A stretch of 64,000 nt of DNA from an uncultured Psychroserpens sp. (GCA_947489585.1 CANLEE010000001.1:490946-554945); one strand, 5' to 3'; shown: positions 1-9,974, counted from the first letter of the stretch. Made by a program: numbers and translations. Notes: generated from the letters alone by a model not told the origin.

Positions 1-2202
1 AAAGGTAAATCTAATTTTAGTGCAGACTATGATGTACAATTTACTTTTGGTGATATCGATGAGCAAGTAGATGTATTTTCTGCTGATCAATTTAGAGCGC
101 TTGTAAATTCACAACCTATTAATGGAACAACATTAAACACAGACTTGTTAGGTCAAGCTAATACAGATTGGCAAGATGCTATCTTTAGAAAAACTGTTTC
201 AGCAATACATAATGTAACTTTAAGAGGTTCACTATTTAATGTATTGCCTGCACGTTTTTCTTTTGGTGTTACTAATCAAGAAGGTGCACTTTTAACATCT
301 AAATTTAATAGACGTAATTTATCTGCAGCATTAAACCCAACCTTATTTGATAATCACTTAAAAATAAACGTTAATGCTAATTTAGCTTTTGAAGATAGTA
401 GATTTGGAGATTCGGGCCAGATTGGAGCTGCATTGCGTTATGATCCTACACAACCTATTTATGATCCTAGTTCTCCTTTTGGAGGATTCTATCAACATAG
501 AAATGGTAATTTACTCTCACAAGGAACAACAAACCCAGTTGCTTCTTTACTACAAACAAATAATCAAGGAGATGCGAATCGATTCTTTGGTAATATAAAT
601 TTTGATTATAAGTTTCATTTCTTACCAGAATTAAGAGCAGTACTTAACTTAGGTTATGACCAAACAGATGGTAGAACAGATAACAACTCTGTATTTGCAA
701 CTAATGATGATATTACTGGTAATATTTCTAGAAGCTATCAAACAAGAAAAAATCAATCTCTTGATGGATTCTTAAACTACAAAAAAGTATTTGGTGATAT
801 TGGAACAGACTTTACAGCTGGTTATTCTTACCAAAAGTTTACAAACGATGGTTCATTTACAGGTAATACTTTAGACCCTTTAAGCATAGGTGATACTTTT
901 GCTGACCCAGATATTGTTTTAATCGGTTTCTTTGGTAGAGCCAATTTCACATTCTTTGAAAAGTATTTAGCAACATTCACTTATAGACGTGATGGTACAT
1001 CACGTTTTAGTTCAGATAATCAATGGGGCAACTTTTATGCAGGTGCTTTGGCATGGCAAATTAGTGATGAAGATTTTCTTAAAGACTCTGAAACAATTTC
1101 TAACTTAAAACTTAGAGCTAGTTATGGTGTTACAGGACAACAAGAAATTGGTGAACGCGATTTATTTTTAAGTCGCTATAGAGCAGGAAATGAAAATTCA
1201 CAATTTCAATTTGGAAATACGGTAATACGATCGTTGATTCCTTCAGAAATTAACCCCGATTTAAAATGGGAAGAAACAACAACAATTGAATTTGGTATTG
1301 ATTACGGCTTATTTGACGATAGAATTAATGGTAGCATAAATGTGTTCCAAAAAGATTCAGAAGATTTACTATTTAATGCACCTGTTCCAGATGGAAGTAA
1401 CTTCTCAAATAGTATTGTACAAAACATTGGTAACTTAAGAATTCAAGGTTTAGAATTTACAACAAACGTAGATGTGATTAGAAAAGATGATCTCAATTTA
1501 AATTTCAACTTTAATGCAACATTCCTTGATAGAGAAATTACAGAATTGGCATTTGGTCAAGATGTAACTACAGGTGGTATTGCAGGTGGTACTGGAAACT
1601 TTATCCAGTTATTTAGTGAAGGTCAAGCACCTAACTCTTTTTATGTTTTTAAACAATTAAGAGACGCGCAAGGTAATTATATTGAAGGCGCTTATGTTGA
1701 TTTAAATGGCGATAACATTATTAATGATGAAGATCGTTACCTTAAAGCTGATCCTGATCCAGATGTTATTTTAGGTTTTCAAACTAATTTAGAGTATAAA
1801 AACTTTGACTTTGCTTTCAATTTAAGAGCTAACATAGGAAACTATGTTTATAACAATGTAAATTCATCAAGAGCTCAGTATGAATTATTACAAGACAATG
1901 CAGTATTAGGAAACATTCCTACTTCTGTACAACAAACAAATTTCCAAAGAACATCAGATGTTATTATCTCTGATGTCTATGTAGAGAATGCTTCATTTTT
2001 AAAAATGGACAATATTACTCTAGGGTATACATTTAGAGACCTATCTAAACTGGTAAAATCAGTTAGAGTTTGGGGTGGTATTCAAAATGTATTTACAATA
2101 ACTGAATATAGTGGTTTAGATCCAGAAGTATTTAATGGTGTTGATAACACGATTTATCCTAGACCTCGTAACATATTAGTTGGTGCTAACATCAAATTTT
2201 AA
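1..2202 (+). CDS. susC: SusC-like TonB-dependent outer-membrane receptor, C-terminal part
   Basis: The frame is open from base 1, so this is the C-terminal 733 residues of a protein whose N-terminal signal peptide, CarboxypepD_reg domain and plug lie upstream of the window. SusC-family receptors are usually about 1000 residues, so roughly a quarter to a third is missing. What remains is beta-barrel with alternating aromatic and polar strands, and it ends in the outer-membrane signature VGANIKF with a terminal Phe. The internal TTG at 145 is not a real start. susD follows after 5 bases, the normal SusCD order. The neighbouring SusE/F-like lipoproteins and GH13 amylase suggest it imports malto-oligosaccharides across the outer membrane, powered by TonB. 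The substrate is inferred from context. Confidence 0.93.
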   Translation, partial: KGKSNFSADYDVQFTFGDIDEQVDVFSADQFRALVNSQPINGTTLNTDLLGQANTDWQDAIFRKTVSAIHNVTLRGSLFNVLPARFSFGVTNQEGALLTSKFNRRNLSAALNPTLFDNHLKINVNANLAFEDSRFGDSGQIGAALRYDPTQPIYDPSSPFGGFYQHRNGNLLSQGTTNPVASLLQTNNQGDANRFFGNINFDYKFHFLPELRAVLNLGYDQTDGRTDNNSVFATNDDITGNISRSYQTRKNQSLDGFLNYKKVFGDIGTDFTAGYSYQKFTNDGSFTGNTLDPLSIGDTFADPDIVLIGFFGRANFTFFEKYLATFTYRRDGTSRFSSDNQWGNFYAGALAWQISDEDFLKDSETISNLKLRASYGVTGQQEIGERDLFLSRYRAGNENSQFQFGNTVIRSLIPSEINPDLKWEETTTIEFGIDYGLFDDRINGSINVFQKDSEDLLFNAPVPDGSNFSNSIVQNIGNLRIQGLEFTTNVDVIRKDDLNLNFNFNATFLDREITELAFGQDVTTGGIAGGTGNFIQLFSEGQAPNSFYVFKQLRDAQGNYIEGAYVDLNGDNIINDEDRYLKADPDPDVILGFQTNLEYKNFDFAFNLRANIGNYVYNNVNSSRAQYELLQDNAVLGNIPTSVQQTNFQRTSDVIISDVYVENASFLKMDNITLGYTFRDLSKLVKSVRVWGGIQNVFTITEYSGLDPEVFNGVDNTIYPRPRNILVGANIKF

Positions 2203-2207
2203 AGACT

Positions 2208-3806
2208 ATGAAAAAAAGAATTAAAAACATTAGTGTCCTTTCATTATTAATGCTATTTACATTATTCTCTTGTACAGATGATTTAAATATCACACCAAAT
2301 GACGATGACACATTATTAGGCGAAGACCTTTTTGAAAATGAAGGTGCTTATGAACAAGTAATTGCTGGTGTCTATGCCAATCTTGCCTTAACAGGAACGG
2401 AAGGTGCAGGTAATTCAAACATTGATGGTATCGATGCTGGTACAAGCCAGTTTGGACGTGTGTTATTATACATGCAAACGTTATCTGCTGATCAAATGAT
2501 TTGGTCTTATGAAAATGATCCTGGAACGAGAGAAATTCAAAGAAATATCTGGACAGCTCAAAACCCTCTTATTTTAGGAATGTTTAGTAGAACACACTTA
2601 ACAATTGCATTTGCAAACAATTTCTTAAGAGAAACAACAGATGAAAAATTAAACAGCAGAGGTGTTTCTGATGCTACACGTGCAGATATTGTTGAATATC
2701 GTGCTGAAGCAAGACTATTAAGAGCCTTATCATATTATTACATGATGGATCTCTTCGGAAAAGCTAACTTCGTAACAGATGCAGATGCCATTAACTCACT
2801 TCCACCTGTTTATGACAGAGCGCAACTTTTCGATTTTATTGAAAGTGAACTACTAGCTATTGAATCTGATTTAGTCCCTGCTGGAAGTAATGAATATGGT
2901 AGAGCAGATAGAGGTGTTGCACATATGATTCTTGCAAAAATATATTTGAATTCTCAAGTATATACTGGATCCGACAGATATGCTGACTGTATGAACTATT
3001 GTCAACAACTATTAAACTCAGGTTACAGTCTAGCGAATGAATATAGACACAATTTCTTAGCTGATAATAACTTAAACTCAGCTAATAATGAAATCATATT
3101 CCCTATAGTATCTGATGGGTCTACAACACAAAACTTTGGACCAACAACTGTTATGATTAATGGATCCGTTGGAAGTATTGAAGTTAACGGTGCCGAAGTT
3201 GGTGTTAGCGAAGGTGGCTGGGGAGGCGCCTTAAGAGTAAGAAGAGAATTTGCTGAATTATGGCAAGGTGGAGATTTTATTGATGATGATAGAAATACAA
3301 TAATATCTGGCAATAGACCAATTGGAATTGTTGATATTTCAGATAGAGACACTGGTTTTATTATTCAGAAATACGCTAATGTAACTTCTACTGGCGCTTC
3401 TGGAATAGATCAAACTTTTGTTGATACAGATTTCCCTCTATTTAGATTAGCTGATGTTAACTTAATGTATGCAGAAGCACACCTAAGAGGTGGTGGCGGA
3501 GATTTGTCTACCGCTGTTGACTTAGTAAACGATTTAAGAACTCGAGCTAATAACCCTAATTTGATTTCTAGTAACGAGCTTACTTTGCCTTTTATTTTAG
3601 ATGAAAGATCAAGAGAATTACACTGGGAAGCACATAGAAGACAAGATTTAATCCGTTTTGGATTATATACTGGTGGTAACTACAATTGGGCATGGAAAGG
3701 TAATGGAAGCAGTGGAATTGCTATACCATCTCACTTAAACCTTTATCCTATCCCTAGTTTAAGTCTGTCATCAAATCCAAACCTTACTCAGAACCCTGGA
3801 TACTAA
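2208..3806 (+). CDS. susD: SusD-like surface glycan-binding lipoprotein
   Basis: This 532-residue lipoprotein has an N-terminal signal ending in a lipobox (LFSC, Cys22), so it is probably lipid-anchored on the cell surface. The SusD/RagB signature is clear: RAEARLLRALSYYYMMDLFG near residue 170, and near the C-terminus SRELHWEAHRRQDLIRFG followed by the closing LYPIPS...NPNLTQNPGY motif. TPR-like helices lie between. SusD proteins cap the SusC barrel and bind the oligosaccharide before transport. The gene starts 5 bases after the susC stop and is certainly co-transcribed with it. Family assignment is firm; a starch-type ligand is inferred from the downstream genes. Confidence 0.96.
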   Translation: MKKRIKNISVLSLLMLFTLFSCTDDLNITPNDDDTLLGEDLFENEGAYEQVIAGVYANLALTGTEGAGNSNIDGIDAGTSQFGRVLLYMQTLSADQMIWSYENDPGTREIQRNIWTAQNPLILGMFSRTHLTIAFANNFLRETTDEKLNSRGVSDATRADIVEYRAEARLLRALSYYYMMDLFGKANFVTDADAINSLPPVYDRAQLFDFIESELLAIESDLVPAGSNEYGRADRGVAHMILAKIYLNSQVYTGSDRYADCMNYCQQLLNSGYSLANEYRHNFLADNNLNSANNEIIFPIVSDGSTTQNFGPTTVMINGSVGSIEVNGAEVGVSEGGWGGALRVRREFAELWQGGDFIDDDRNTIISGNRPIGIVDISDRDTGFIIQKYANVTSTGASGIDQTFVDTDFPLFRLADVNLMYAEAHLRGGGGDLSTAVDLVNDLRTRANNPNLISSNELTLPFILDERSRELHWEAHRRQDLIRFGLYTGGNYNWAWKGNGSSGIAIPSHLNLYPIPSLSLSSNPNLTQNPGY

Positions 3807-3818
3807 AAAAATAACACA

Positions 3819-4955
3819 ATGAAAAAAATATTAAAATTTAAAGTTTTATTGTTAGCTGTATTATCACTTGGTTTCTTAATGAATTCATGTGAGGATGATA
3901 CATCCGAATTTACAGCAACAGAAACTCAAGCTATTACGCTTGCAGATCTTCCAATAACAATGATTGAGTTGGATGCCACTAACCCTGGCAATCCTGCAAT
4001 TACATTCAATTGGAATGAAGCAGATTATAATCAACAAGCGTCAGAAAACTATACAGTAATCGTATCTTCAGACGACGCATTTACAAATCCTATAACTGCA
4101 ACTTCTGTAGTTGGAACAACGTCTGCTACATTATCAGTAAGCGAATTGAATTCTGCTGCTGGTGCAGCAGGATTACCTCCTTTTGCTTTTAATACGTTAT
4201 ATGCTAAGGTAGAAAGTTCAATTGGAACTCAAAATGGTCTTCCAGTGAGTTCAAACACCATCAACTTTGAAGTGCAACCGTATTTCAATTATGTTTTCGA
4301 AGATTTCTACTTAGTTGGAAATGGAACTTCAGCAGATTGGAACAATAACAATAATAATCCTCCTCTATTTAGAGATGCTGAAAACAGCAATCTTTATAAC
4401 TATACAGGTTTCTTTACCAAAGGTGGTGGTGGTTTTGATGATGGTCGATTTAAAATCTTAGAAGTTAGAGGGCAATGGCAACCACAATGGGGCGTTGCAG
4501 CTGATGAAGGAAGTGACAACATAGAAGCTATGGGAGATATCGCTGGAAATCCAGCTACGCAAGATAACGATCCTGGTAGATTTGGTGTAGCTTCTGATGG
4601 ATACTACACATTTACAATCAACTTTTCATCAAATACATATACAATGAATCCTTTTAACGATGCAGGTGCTACTACATTCACAAGTATGACTTTACAAGGA
4701 TCAGGTGTTGGGTCTGATACAGCATTTACGCAATCTAGTTTTGATAGCCACCTATGGTATATCACGAGTGTCAATCTTCAACCTGGAGATTTACAAGTGA
4801 TGACAAACACTGGATCTTCATGGGCTGGTTCTACATCTTTTTCTGGAGTAGCTACTGAAGGTGGAGGAAGCATTCCTGTTGTTGTTCAAGATGATTATGA
4901 AGTTTGGTTCAACGACTTAACGGGTGATTATATTATGATTCCACTTAACTTATAA
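3819..4955 (+). CDS. SusE-like surface lipoprotein
   Basis: A 378-residue lipoprotein with lipobox LMNSC (Cys24). Residues about 40-150 form a SusE-type domain of fibronectin/Ig-like strands (pattern ITFNWNEADYNQ...YTVIVSSDD). After it come one or two starch-binding-type modules beginning around FEDFYLVGNGTSADW and containing an aromatic-rich stretch near QWQPQWG. In the Bacteroides Sus system, SusE and SusF are surface starch-binding proteins that hold polysaccharide near the SusCD transporter. The gene lies 12 bases after susD in the same operon. The SusE assignment rests on the domain pattern and gene order. Confidence 0.85.
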   Translation: MKKILKFKVLLLAVLSLGFLMNSCEDDTSEFTATETQAITLADLPITMIELDATNPGNPAITFNWNEADYNQQASENYTVIVSSDDAFTNPITATSVVGTTSATLSVSELNSAAGAAGLPPFAFNTLYAKVESSIGTQNGLPVSSNTINFEVQPYFNYVFEDFYLVGNGTSADWNNNNNNPPLFRDAENSNLYNYTGFFTKGGGGFDDGRFKILEVRGQWQPQWGVAADEGSDNIEAMGDIAGNPATQDNDPGRFGVASDGYYTFTINFSSNTYTMNPFNDAGATTFTSMTLQGSGVGSDTAFTQSSFDSHLWYITSVNLQPGDLQVMTNTGSSWAGSTSFSGVATEGGGSIPVVVQDDYEVWFNDLTGDYIMIPLNL

Positions 4956-4966
4956 AAAATAACACT

Positions 4967-6763
4967 ATGAAAATCAATAAAATTAGTGCGTTTATACTAA
5001 GTCTATTCTTAGTACTTGTAGCGTGCGAAACTGAAGAAACTATTGATATTACGTCTCCTGATGCTTCATTTACATTATTGGAGCCTTCAATATCTAATAT
5101 CAATTTAAACTATAATTTACCAGACAATGAAGCATTCACAATAGTATGGAATGACCAATTAACCTCTGGTGACAGTTATATGATTGAATTATCTCCTGAC
5201 ACCTTGTTTGAAAGCCCAACAGTGATTGGATCATCTACTACAGATAGATTTACGATGACAGTTGCCGATTTTAATAATACAGTATTAGGTGCTGGAGCAG
5301 ATGCATTTGAGCCATTTACAGTATTCATGAGAGTAACTTCAGGATCTGAAATCTCTAATAGCGTAAGCTTTAGTGTATCTTCTTATTCTGAAGCTGAGCC
5401 AGTAATTTCTAGCCCTGACAGTACATTTACACTTGTCTTGCTTGAAACTACTCCAACAGATGAAGCAATTAACGTGACATGGGATGATCCAGATTTTGGT
5501 GATAACAGTTCTGTAGATGTGATTTATGAAGTTCAATTTGCTGAAGCAGGTACAAATTTTGCTGGTGCGGTTACAACAAGTGCAACAGACATGTCATTCT
5601 CTAGTACTCATGAAGATTTCAACATCACAGTTCTTGATGCTGGTCTTACAGCTGAAGAAGCTGGTAGTTTAGACATTAGGGTAAAAGCTACTATAGAAAT
5701 GGATGCTGGTAACCTAGAACGTTTCTCTGATGCTGTTACCATTACTGTAACGCCTTACAATATTGAATTAGCTCCAATATTATATGTTGTTGGTGCTGGC
5801 GCAGCAGATGCTGGATGGTCATGGGATACGCCTATCGAGTTACCATTACAAGGCACTAAATACTCTGGAAATATTAACTTAGTAAATGACGCATTTAGAT
5901 TTTTCACTGTAAACAATGATTGGGGATCTGGAAGAAACTATCCTTTTTATGAGTCGGCAGGTTATACTATAGATTCTAACTTAGCAAATGCCTTAGATGG
6001 TGATAGTAATTTCCAATTTGTTGGTACACCTGGAGAATATTTCATTGAAATAGATACAGATGCAAAAACGATAACATTAGGACCTCCTGTAATAGGACCA
6101 AACTGTAACTTTGACCAATTATGGTTAGTAGGCGCAGGTATTGTTGATGCTGGTTGGTCATGGGATACTCCTGTTGCATTACCATGTACTGGAAATGGGA
6201 CATATTCAGGAAACGTAGCTTTAACAAATGATGCATTCAGATTTTTCTCAGTGAATAATGATTGGGGAACTGGAACTAACTATCCAACCTATGATGGAAA
6301 TGGATATACCATAGATTCTAACTTTAATGATGCCATGGATGGTGATAACAATTTCTTCTTCAACGGTACACCAGGAACATATTTCCTAACGGTTGATGAT
6401 ATTAATAAAACCATTACTTTAGGACCTGAACAATTACAATGTGATTTTGAACAATTGTGGTTAGTGGGTGCTGGTGTTGTTGATGCTGGATGGTCATGGG
6501 ACACGCCTGTAGCGTTGCCTTGTACTGGTGCTGGTATTTACTCTGGATCAGTGGCATTAACAAATGACGCATTCAGGTTCTTCACAGTAAATAATGATTG
6601 GGGAACTGGAATCAACTATCCAACTTACGAAGGTGATGGATATGCAATTGATTCTGATTTAACAAACGCTATGGATGGAGATAGTAATTTCTTCTTCAAT
6701 GGTACACCAGGAACTTATACAGTTACAGTAGATACAGGTAACTTAACAATTACTGTAGAATAG
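4967..6763 (+). CDS. SusE/SusF-like starch-binding lipoprotein with three C-terminal repeats
   Basis: A 598-residue lipoprotein (lipobox LVAC, Cys20). Two SusE-type Ig-like domains occupy residues about 35-260. They are followed by three consecutive modules of 112-113 residues, each beginning with VGAG and then DAGWSWDTP, and each containing NDAFRFF and NNDWG. The conserved Trp and Tyr residues fit a flat carbohydrate-binding face, as in the starch-binding modules of SusE/SusF. The protein probably displays three glycan sites at the cell surface. It is the last gene before a strong terminator, so it closes the susCDE operon. The repeats are very alike, pointing to recent internal duplication. 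Confidence 0.86.
   Translation: MKINKISAFILSLFLVLVACETEETIDITSPDASFTLLEPSISNINLNYNLPDNEAFTIVWNDQLTSGDSYMIELSPDTLFESPTVIGSSTTDRFTMTVADFNNTVLGAGADAFEPFTVFMRVTSGSEISNSVSFSVSSYSEAEPVISSPDSTFTLVLLETTPTDEAINVTWDDPDFGDNSSVDVIYEVQFAEAGTNFAGAVTTSATDMSFSSTHEDFNITVLDAGLTAEEAGSLDIRVKATIEMDAGNLERFSDAVTITVTPYNIELAPILYVVGAGAADAGWSWDTPIELPLQGTKYSGNINLVNDAFRFFTVNNDWGSGRNYPFYESAGYTIDSNLANALDGDSNFQFVGTPGEYFIEIDTDAKTITLGPPVIGPNCNFDQLWLVGAGIVDAGWSWDTPVALPCTGNGTYSGNVALTNDAFRFFSVNNDWGTGTNYPTYDGNGYTIDSNFNDAMDGDNNFFFNGTPGTYFLTVDDINKTITLGPEQLQCDFEQLWLVGAGVVDAGWSWDTPVALPCTGAGIYSGSVALTNDAFRFFTVNNDWGTGINYPTYEGDGYAIDSDLTNAMDGDSNFFFNGTPGTYTVTVDTGNLTITVE
5779..6760 (+). repeat. three in-frame tandem copies of a starch-binding-type module
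   Basis: The codons for DAGWSWDTP occur at 5807, 6146 and 6482, giving periods of 339 and 336 bp. Copies 2 and 3 are more alike than copy 1; both carry VALPCTG and FFFNGTPGTY. The near-identical DNA could recombine, changing module number without breaking the frame. Confidence 0.9.
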
Positions 6764-6775
6764 ATTATAACATTC

Positions 6776-6812
6776 TTAAAAAAGGCTATGTGTAACACAT
6801 AGCCTTTTTTTT
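6776..6812 (+). terminator. Rho-independent terminator of the sus operon
   Basis: A perfect 9-bp stem (GGCTATGTG / CACATAGCC, 6784-6804) with a 3-base loop is flanked by an A run and an eight-T run. It lies 13 bases after the SusE/F-like stop and 18 bases before the amylase ATG. With so little space for a promoter, amylase expression may depend partly on read-through. Confidence 0.9.
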
Positions 6813-6829
6813 CAAAATAATACATTGCT

Positions 6830-9700
6830 ATGAAAAAACTTTTACTTGCCTTTATAACACTTATTTCTTTAAACACCTTTGCTCAAGTTACATTTGATGT
6901 TAGTGCTATTGAAGTAGACCAACCTGTTACAATAACACTTGATGCAAATAGTTCTGACACCAATTGTAATGGATTTAATAACCCTACAAAGGTTTATATG
7001 CACTCTGGTATTGGTGATAATTCTAATGCCTTTGGATTTAGTGTCGTTGGAAACTATGGTCAAGATGATGGTGTGGGTCAAATGACATCTAATGGTGATG
7101 GAACATACAGTATTACCATTACGCCACAATCGTATTACGGACTTACACAAATGCAAGCAGACACTGCAACTCAAATAGGAATGGTCTTTAGAAATGAAGA
7201 TGGCTCTCAAGAATTAAAAGACGATGGCTGTAACGATTTTATCTTTCCAATTGGTAGTGTACAGATTAATATTTCACAACCTTCAAATGATATTGTTGTT
7301 ATAAATTCTGGTGATAATCTATCAATAAGCGCTACAATAGTTTTTCAAGGTAGTACAACTGTTCAAGGTAGTTTTGAAATCTTTTATAACGATGTATCAA
7401 TTATAACCGGATCGTGCGGATTTCCTGCATGTAATACCACTATCAACAATATTACTGAAAGTGGTACTGTAAAATTTGTTGGAACACCTCCTGGTTCTGC
7501 TGAAACTGGAGAAGCTAGTTTTGAGGTGGTGGTTGTTCCTACAGTCATAGAAGAAGCGCTCCCTTCAGGAGTAGAGGATGGAATCAATTATGGTTCTGAT
7601 GCTACAAAAGCAACACTTGTTCTAAATGCTCCTGGTAAAGAGTTCATTCAGGTCGCTGGAAGCTTTAATAACTACTCGCCTACTAATGCTGATGTTATGA
7701 AGCGTGATCCTTCTACAGGAAAGTATTGGTTAGAATTAACTGGTTTAACTTCTGGTCAAATCGAAACCTATCAATATTGGGTGTTTGACACAAACCCTGT
7801 AACAAATTCACCTTCATTAGTAAAAACTGCTGATCCGTTTTCTACATTAGTATTATCTCCTTTTGATGACCCATTTATCCCTTCAAATACATATCCTAAC
7901 TTACCAGCATATCCTTCTGGGCAAGAACGTGAAGTAACTGTTTTGCAAACAGGACAATCTGCATACAATTGGCAAGTCGCAAATTTCAATGCTCCAAAAG
8001 AGGAAGATTTAATTGTTTATGAGGTTTTAGTAAGAGATTTTGATGCCAATAGGAATTATCAAGATTTAATTGATAGAATCGATTATTTTAAAGACCTAAA
8101 TGTAAATGCCATTCAATTAATGCCAGTAATGGAATTTGAAGGCAATGAAAGTTGGGGCTATAATACAGCATACCATTTAGCTTTAGACAAATATTACGGA
8201 ACAGAAAACAAGTTCAAAGAATTTATAGATTTATGTCATCAAAATGGCATTGCCGTAATTCTTGATGTAGCACTTAATCATGCCTTCGGAAGAAATCCTA
8301 TGGTACGCATGTGGATGAATGATCCCGACAATGATGGTTGGGGCGGGCCAAGTAGTGCTAATCCTTATTTTAATGAAACTGCATTACATAGTTTTAGTGT
8401 TGGTGACGATTTCAACCATCAAAGCGCACTAACCCAAGAATATGTGAGACGTGTAATTAAGCATTGGGTTGAAGATTTTAAAATTGACGGTTTCCGTTGG
8501 GATTTGACAAAAGGATTTACACAAAATTGCTCTGGCGGCGATGATACATGCACCAATAACTACCAGCAAGATCGTGTTGATATTTTAAAAGCTTATGCTG
8601 ATTATTCATGGTCTTTAGATCCAGATCATTATGTAATTTTTGAACATTTAGGAACTCAAAACGAAGAAAAGGAATGGGCAAACTATCGCTTAGGAGAAGG
8701 TAAAGGTATCATGATGTGGGGAAAAATGACAGACCCATACAATCAACTAACTATGGGCTTTAATTCTAATAATAACATTGATGCTATTGGACATAAATCT
8801 CGTGTACAATTTAATGGTCCTCGTGTAATGGGATATCCTGAAAGTCATGACGAAGAGCGTTTAATGTATAAAAATGTGAGCTTCGGAAATAATTCTAATG
8901 GATCACATAATGTTAGAGATTTAAATACAGCTTTATCAAGAATGTCTGCTTTAGGTGCTGTAAGTTTAACAGTTCCAGGTCCAAAAATGATATGGCACTT
9001 TGGCGCCTTAGGAATGGATAATTCGTTATTTACATGTCCTGACGGTAGTGTTGATGATGATGGTTGTAAATTAGATACAAAACCACAACCACAATGGACA
9101 GACAACTGGTTAGGTGATAGTAATAGAAGACAAATTTATGATGATTGGGCACGATTAAATGCTTTAAAAATTAACGAAGCTGTTTTTGAAGGTGACTATG
9201 CAATTACCTCTGGAAACTTGACACCAAGAATTGACATTTTTGACACGTCTATTCCAACTACTGAATTAAGAAATGTTATTGTATTAGCAAATTTTGATGT
9301 GGTAGATCAAACCGTAAATACAAGCTTCCCTACTGGAGGAAATTGGTTCGACCTTATGGATGATACTGGAAGTACAACTTATAGTGCTGCAACTGTAACA
9401 ATTGCTGCTGGTCAATTTAGAATTTTTGGAAATATGCCAGCAACATTAAGTACTGACGAATTAAATGCTAATGATAAATTTAGCATTTATCCAAATCCTG
9501 TAAATACATCATTTAAGACAAATGCGTCATTAAATAGATTACAAGTTTTTGACATTACAGGTAAATTGGTGAAATCTTTTGATGGGAATTTCACTGAAAC
9601 TGACTCCTATGATATTTCAGATTTAACACAGAGTATCTACTTAGTTAAAATTGAAAACTCTAATGGTCAAACATTAACTTCTAAGCTTATTAAACTTTAA
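6830..9700 (+). CDS. Secreted GH13 alpha-amylase with T9SS sorting domain
   Basis: A 956-residue exported enzyme that should hydrolyse alpha-1,4-glucans. It has a signal peptide (MKKLLLAFITLISLNTFAQ), Ig-like/starch-binding modules to about residue 390 (including an E-set/CBM48-like part with VAGSFNNYSPTNADVMKR), and a GH13 catalytic barrel from about 395. The GH13 regions are present: I DVALNH (479-484), II GFRWD with nucleophile Asp558, III FEHLG with acid/base Glu605, IV ESHDEER with Asp674. The last ~75 residues are a type A T9SS sorting domain (SIYPNPVN ... SKLIKL), so it is exported by T9SS and either released or anchored at the surface. It supplies oligosaccharides to the SusCD system upstream. 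It starts just after the operon terminator. Confidence 0.95.
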   Translation: MKKLLLAFITLISLNTFAQVTFDVSAIEVDQPVTITLDANSSDTNCNGFNNPTKVYMHSGIGDNSNAFGFSVVGNYGQDDGVGQMTSNGDGTYSITITPQSYYGLTQMQADTATQIGMVFRNEDGSQELKDDGCNDFIFPIGSVQINISQPSNDIVVINSGDNLSISATIVFQGSTTVQGSFEIFYNDVSIITGSCGFPACNTTINNITESGTVKFVGTPPGSAETGEASFEVVVVPTVIEEALPSGVEDGINYGSDATKATLVLNAPGKEFIQVAGSFNNYSPTNADVMKRDPSTGKYWLELTGLTSGQIETYQYWVFDTNPVTNSPSLVKTADPFSTLVLSPFDDPFIPSNTYPNLPAYPSGQEREVTVLQTGQSAYNWQVANFNAPKEEDLIVYEVLVRDFDANRNYQDLIDRIDYFKDLNVNAIQLMPVMEFEGNESWGYNTAYHLALDKYYGTENKFKEFIDLCHQNGIAVILDVALNHAFGRNPMVRMWMNDPDNDGWGGPSSANPYFNETALHSFSVGDDFNHQSALTQEYVRRVIKHWVEDFKIDGFRWDLTKGFTQNCSGGDDTCTNNYQQDRVDILKAYADYSWSLDPDHYVIFEHLGTQNEEKEWANYRLGEGKGIMMWGKMTDPYNQLTMGFNSNNNIDAIGHKSRVQFNGPRVMGYPESHDEERLMYKNVSFGNNSNGSHNVRDLNTALSRMSALGAVSLTVPGPKMIWHFGALGMDNSLFTCPDGSVDDDGCKLDTKPQPQWTDNWLGDSNRRQIYDDWARLNALKINEAVFEGDYAITSGNLTPRIDIFDTSIPTTELRNVIVLANFDVVDQTVNTSFPTGGNWFDLMDDTGSTTYSAATVTIAAGQFRIFGNMPATLSTDELNANDKFSIYPNPVNTSFKTNASLNRLQVFDITGKLVKSFDGNFTETDSYDISDLTQSIYLVKIENSNGQTLTSKLIKL

Positions 9701-9729
9701 TATAGATTAATTAGTGATTTGAATTAGCC

Positions 9730-9762
9730 AAAAACCTTCTTGAAAATCAAGGAGGTTTTTTT
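9730..9762 (+). terminator. terminator after the amylase gene
   Basis: A 13-bp stem (AAAACCTTCTTGA / TCAAGGAGGTTTT, one G-T pair) with a 3-base loop, followed by T residues, 30 bases after the amylase stop. Confidence 0.8.
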
Positions 9763-9770
9763 ATGGTATA

Positions 9771-9802
9771 AAAAAAGCTTCTCAATTGAGAAGCTTTTTT
9801 TT
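9771..9802 (-). terminator. terminator of tRNA-Leu
   Basis: A perfect palindrome, AAAAAAGCTTCTC-AATT-GAGAAGCTTTTTT, lies directly downstream of the tRNA on the minus strand. Being symmetrical, it could also act on plus-strand transcripts. Confidence 0.85.
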
Positions 9803-9803
9803 G

Positions 9804-9885
9804 TACAGGCGGAGAGACTCGAACTCTCACACCTTGCGGCACTAGATCCTAAGTCTAGCGTGTCTACCAATTCCACCACGCCTGC
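9804..9885 (-). tRNA. tRNA-Leu (anticodon TAG)
   Basis: Read on the minus strand, the 82-nt sequence folds into a cloverleaf. The acceptor stem is GCAGGCG / CGCCTGT with discriminator A. The anticodon stem-loop is CTAGA-CTTAGGA-TCTAG with anticodon TAG at 9849-9851. The T arm is GAGAG-TTCGAGT-CTCTC. A variable arm (TGCCGCAAGGTGT region) marks a class II tRNA, as expected for leucine. A strong promoter lies 25 bases upstream and a palindromic terminator follows. The CCA end is not encoded. Confidence 0.95.
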
Positions 9886-9909
9886 AACTTTCCATTTAAT
9901 AATGGGATG

Positions 9910-9938
9910 CAAATATAAACAATACTTTCAATATTCAA
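9910..9938 (-). promoter_or_regulatory. promoter for tRNA-Leu
   Basis: On the minus strand: TTG (9936-9938), an 18-bp spacer, then TATATTTG (9910-9917). This matches the Bacteroidota consensus TTG-N17-23-TAnnTTTG and lies just upstream of the tRNA 5' end. Confidence 0.8.
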
Positions 9939-9974
9939 ATAACTTTAATTAGGAAAAAATAGTCTTCATTTTTG

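Noticed and set aside
145..2202. TTG at 145 as the start of the SusC protein
   Set aside because: The frame is open to base 1 and reads a continuous barrel sequence, so the gene is cut by the window edge.
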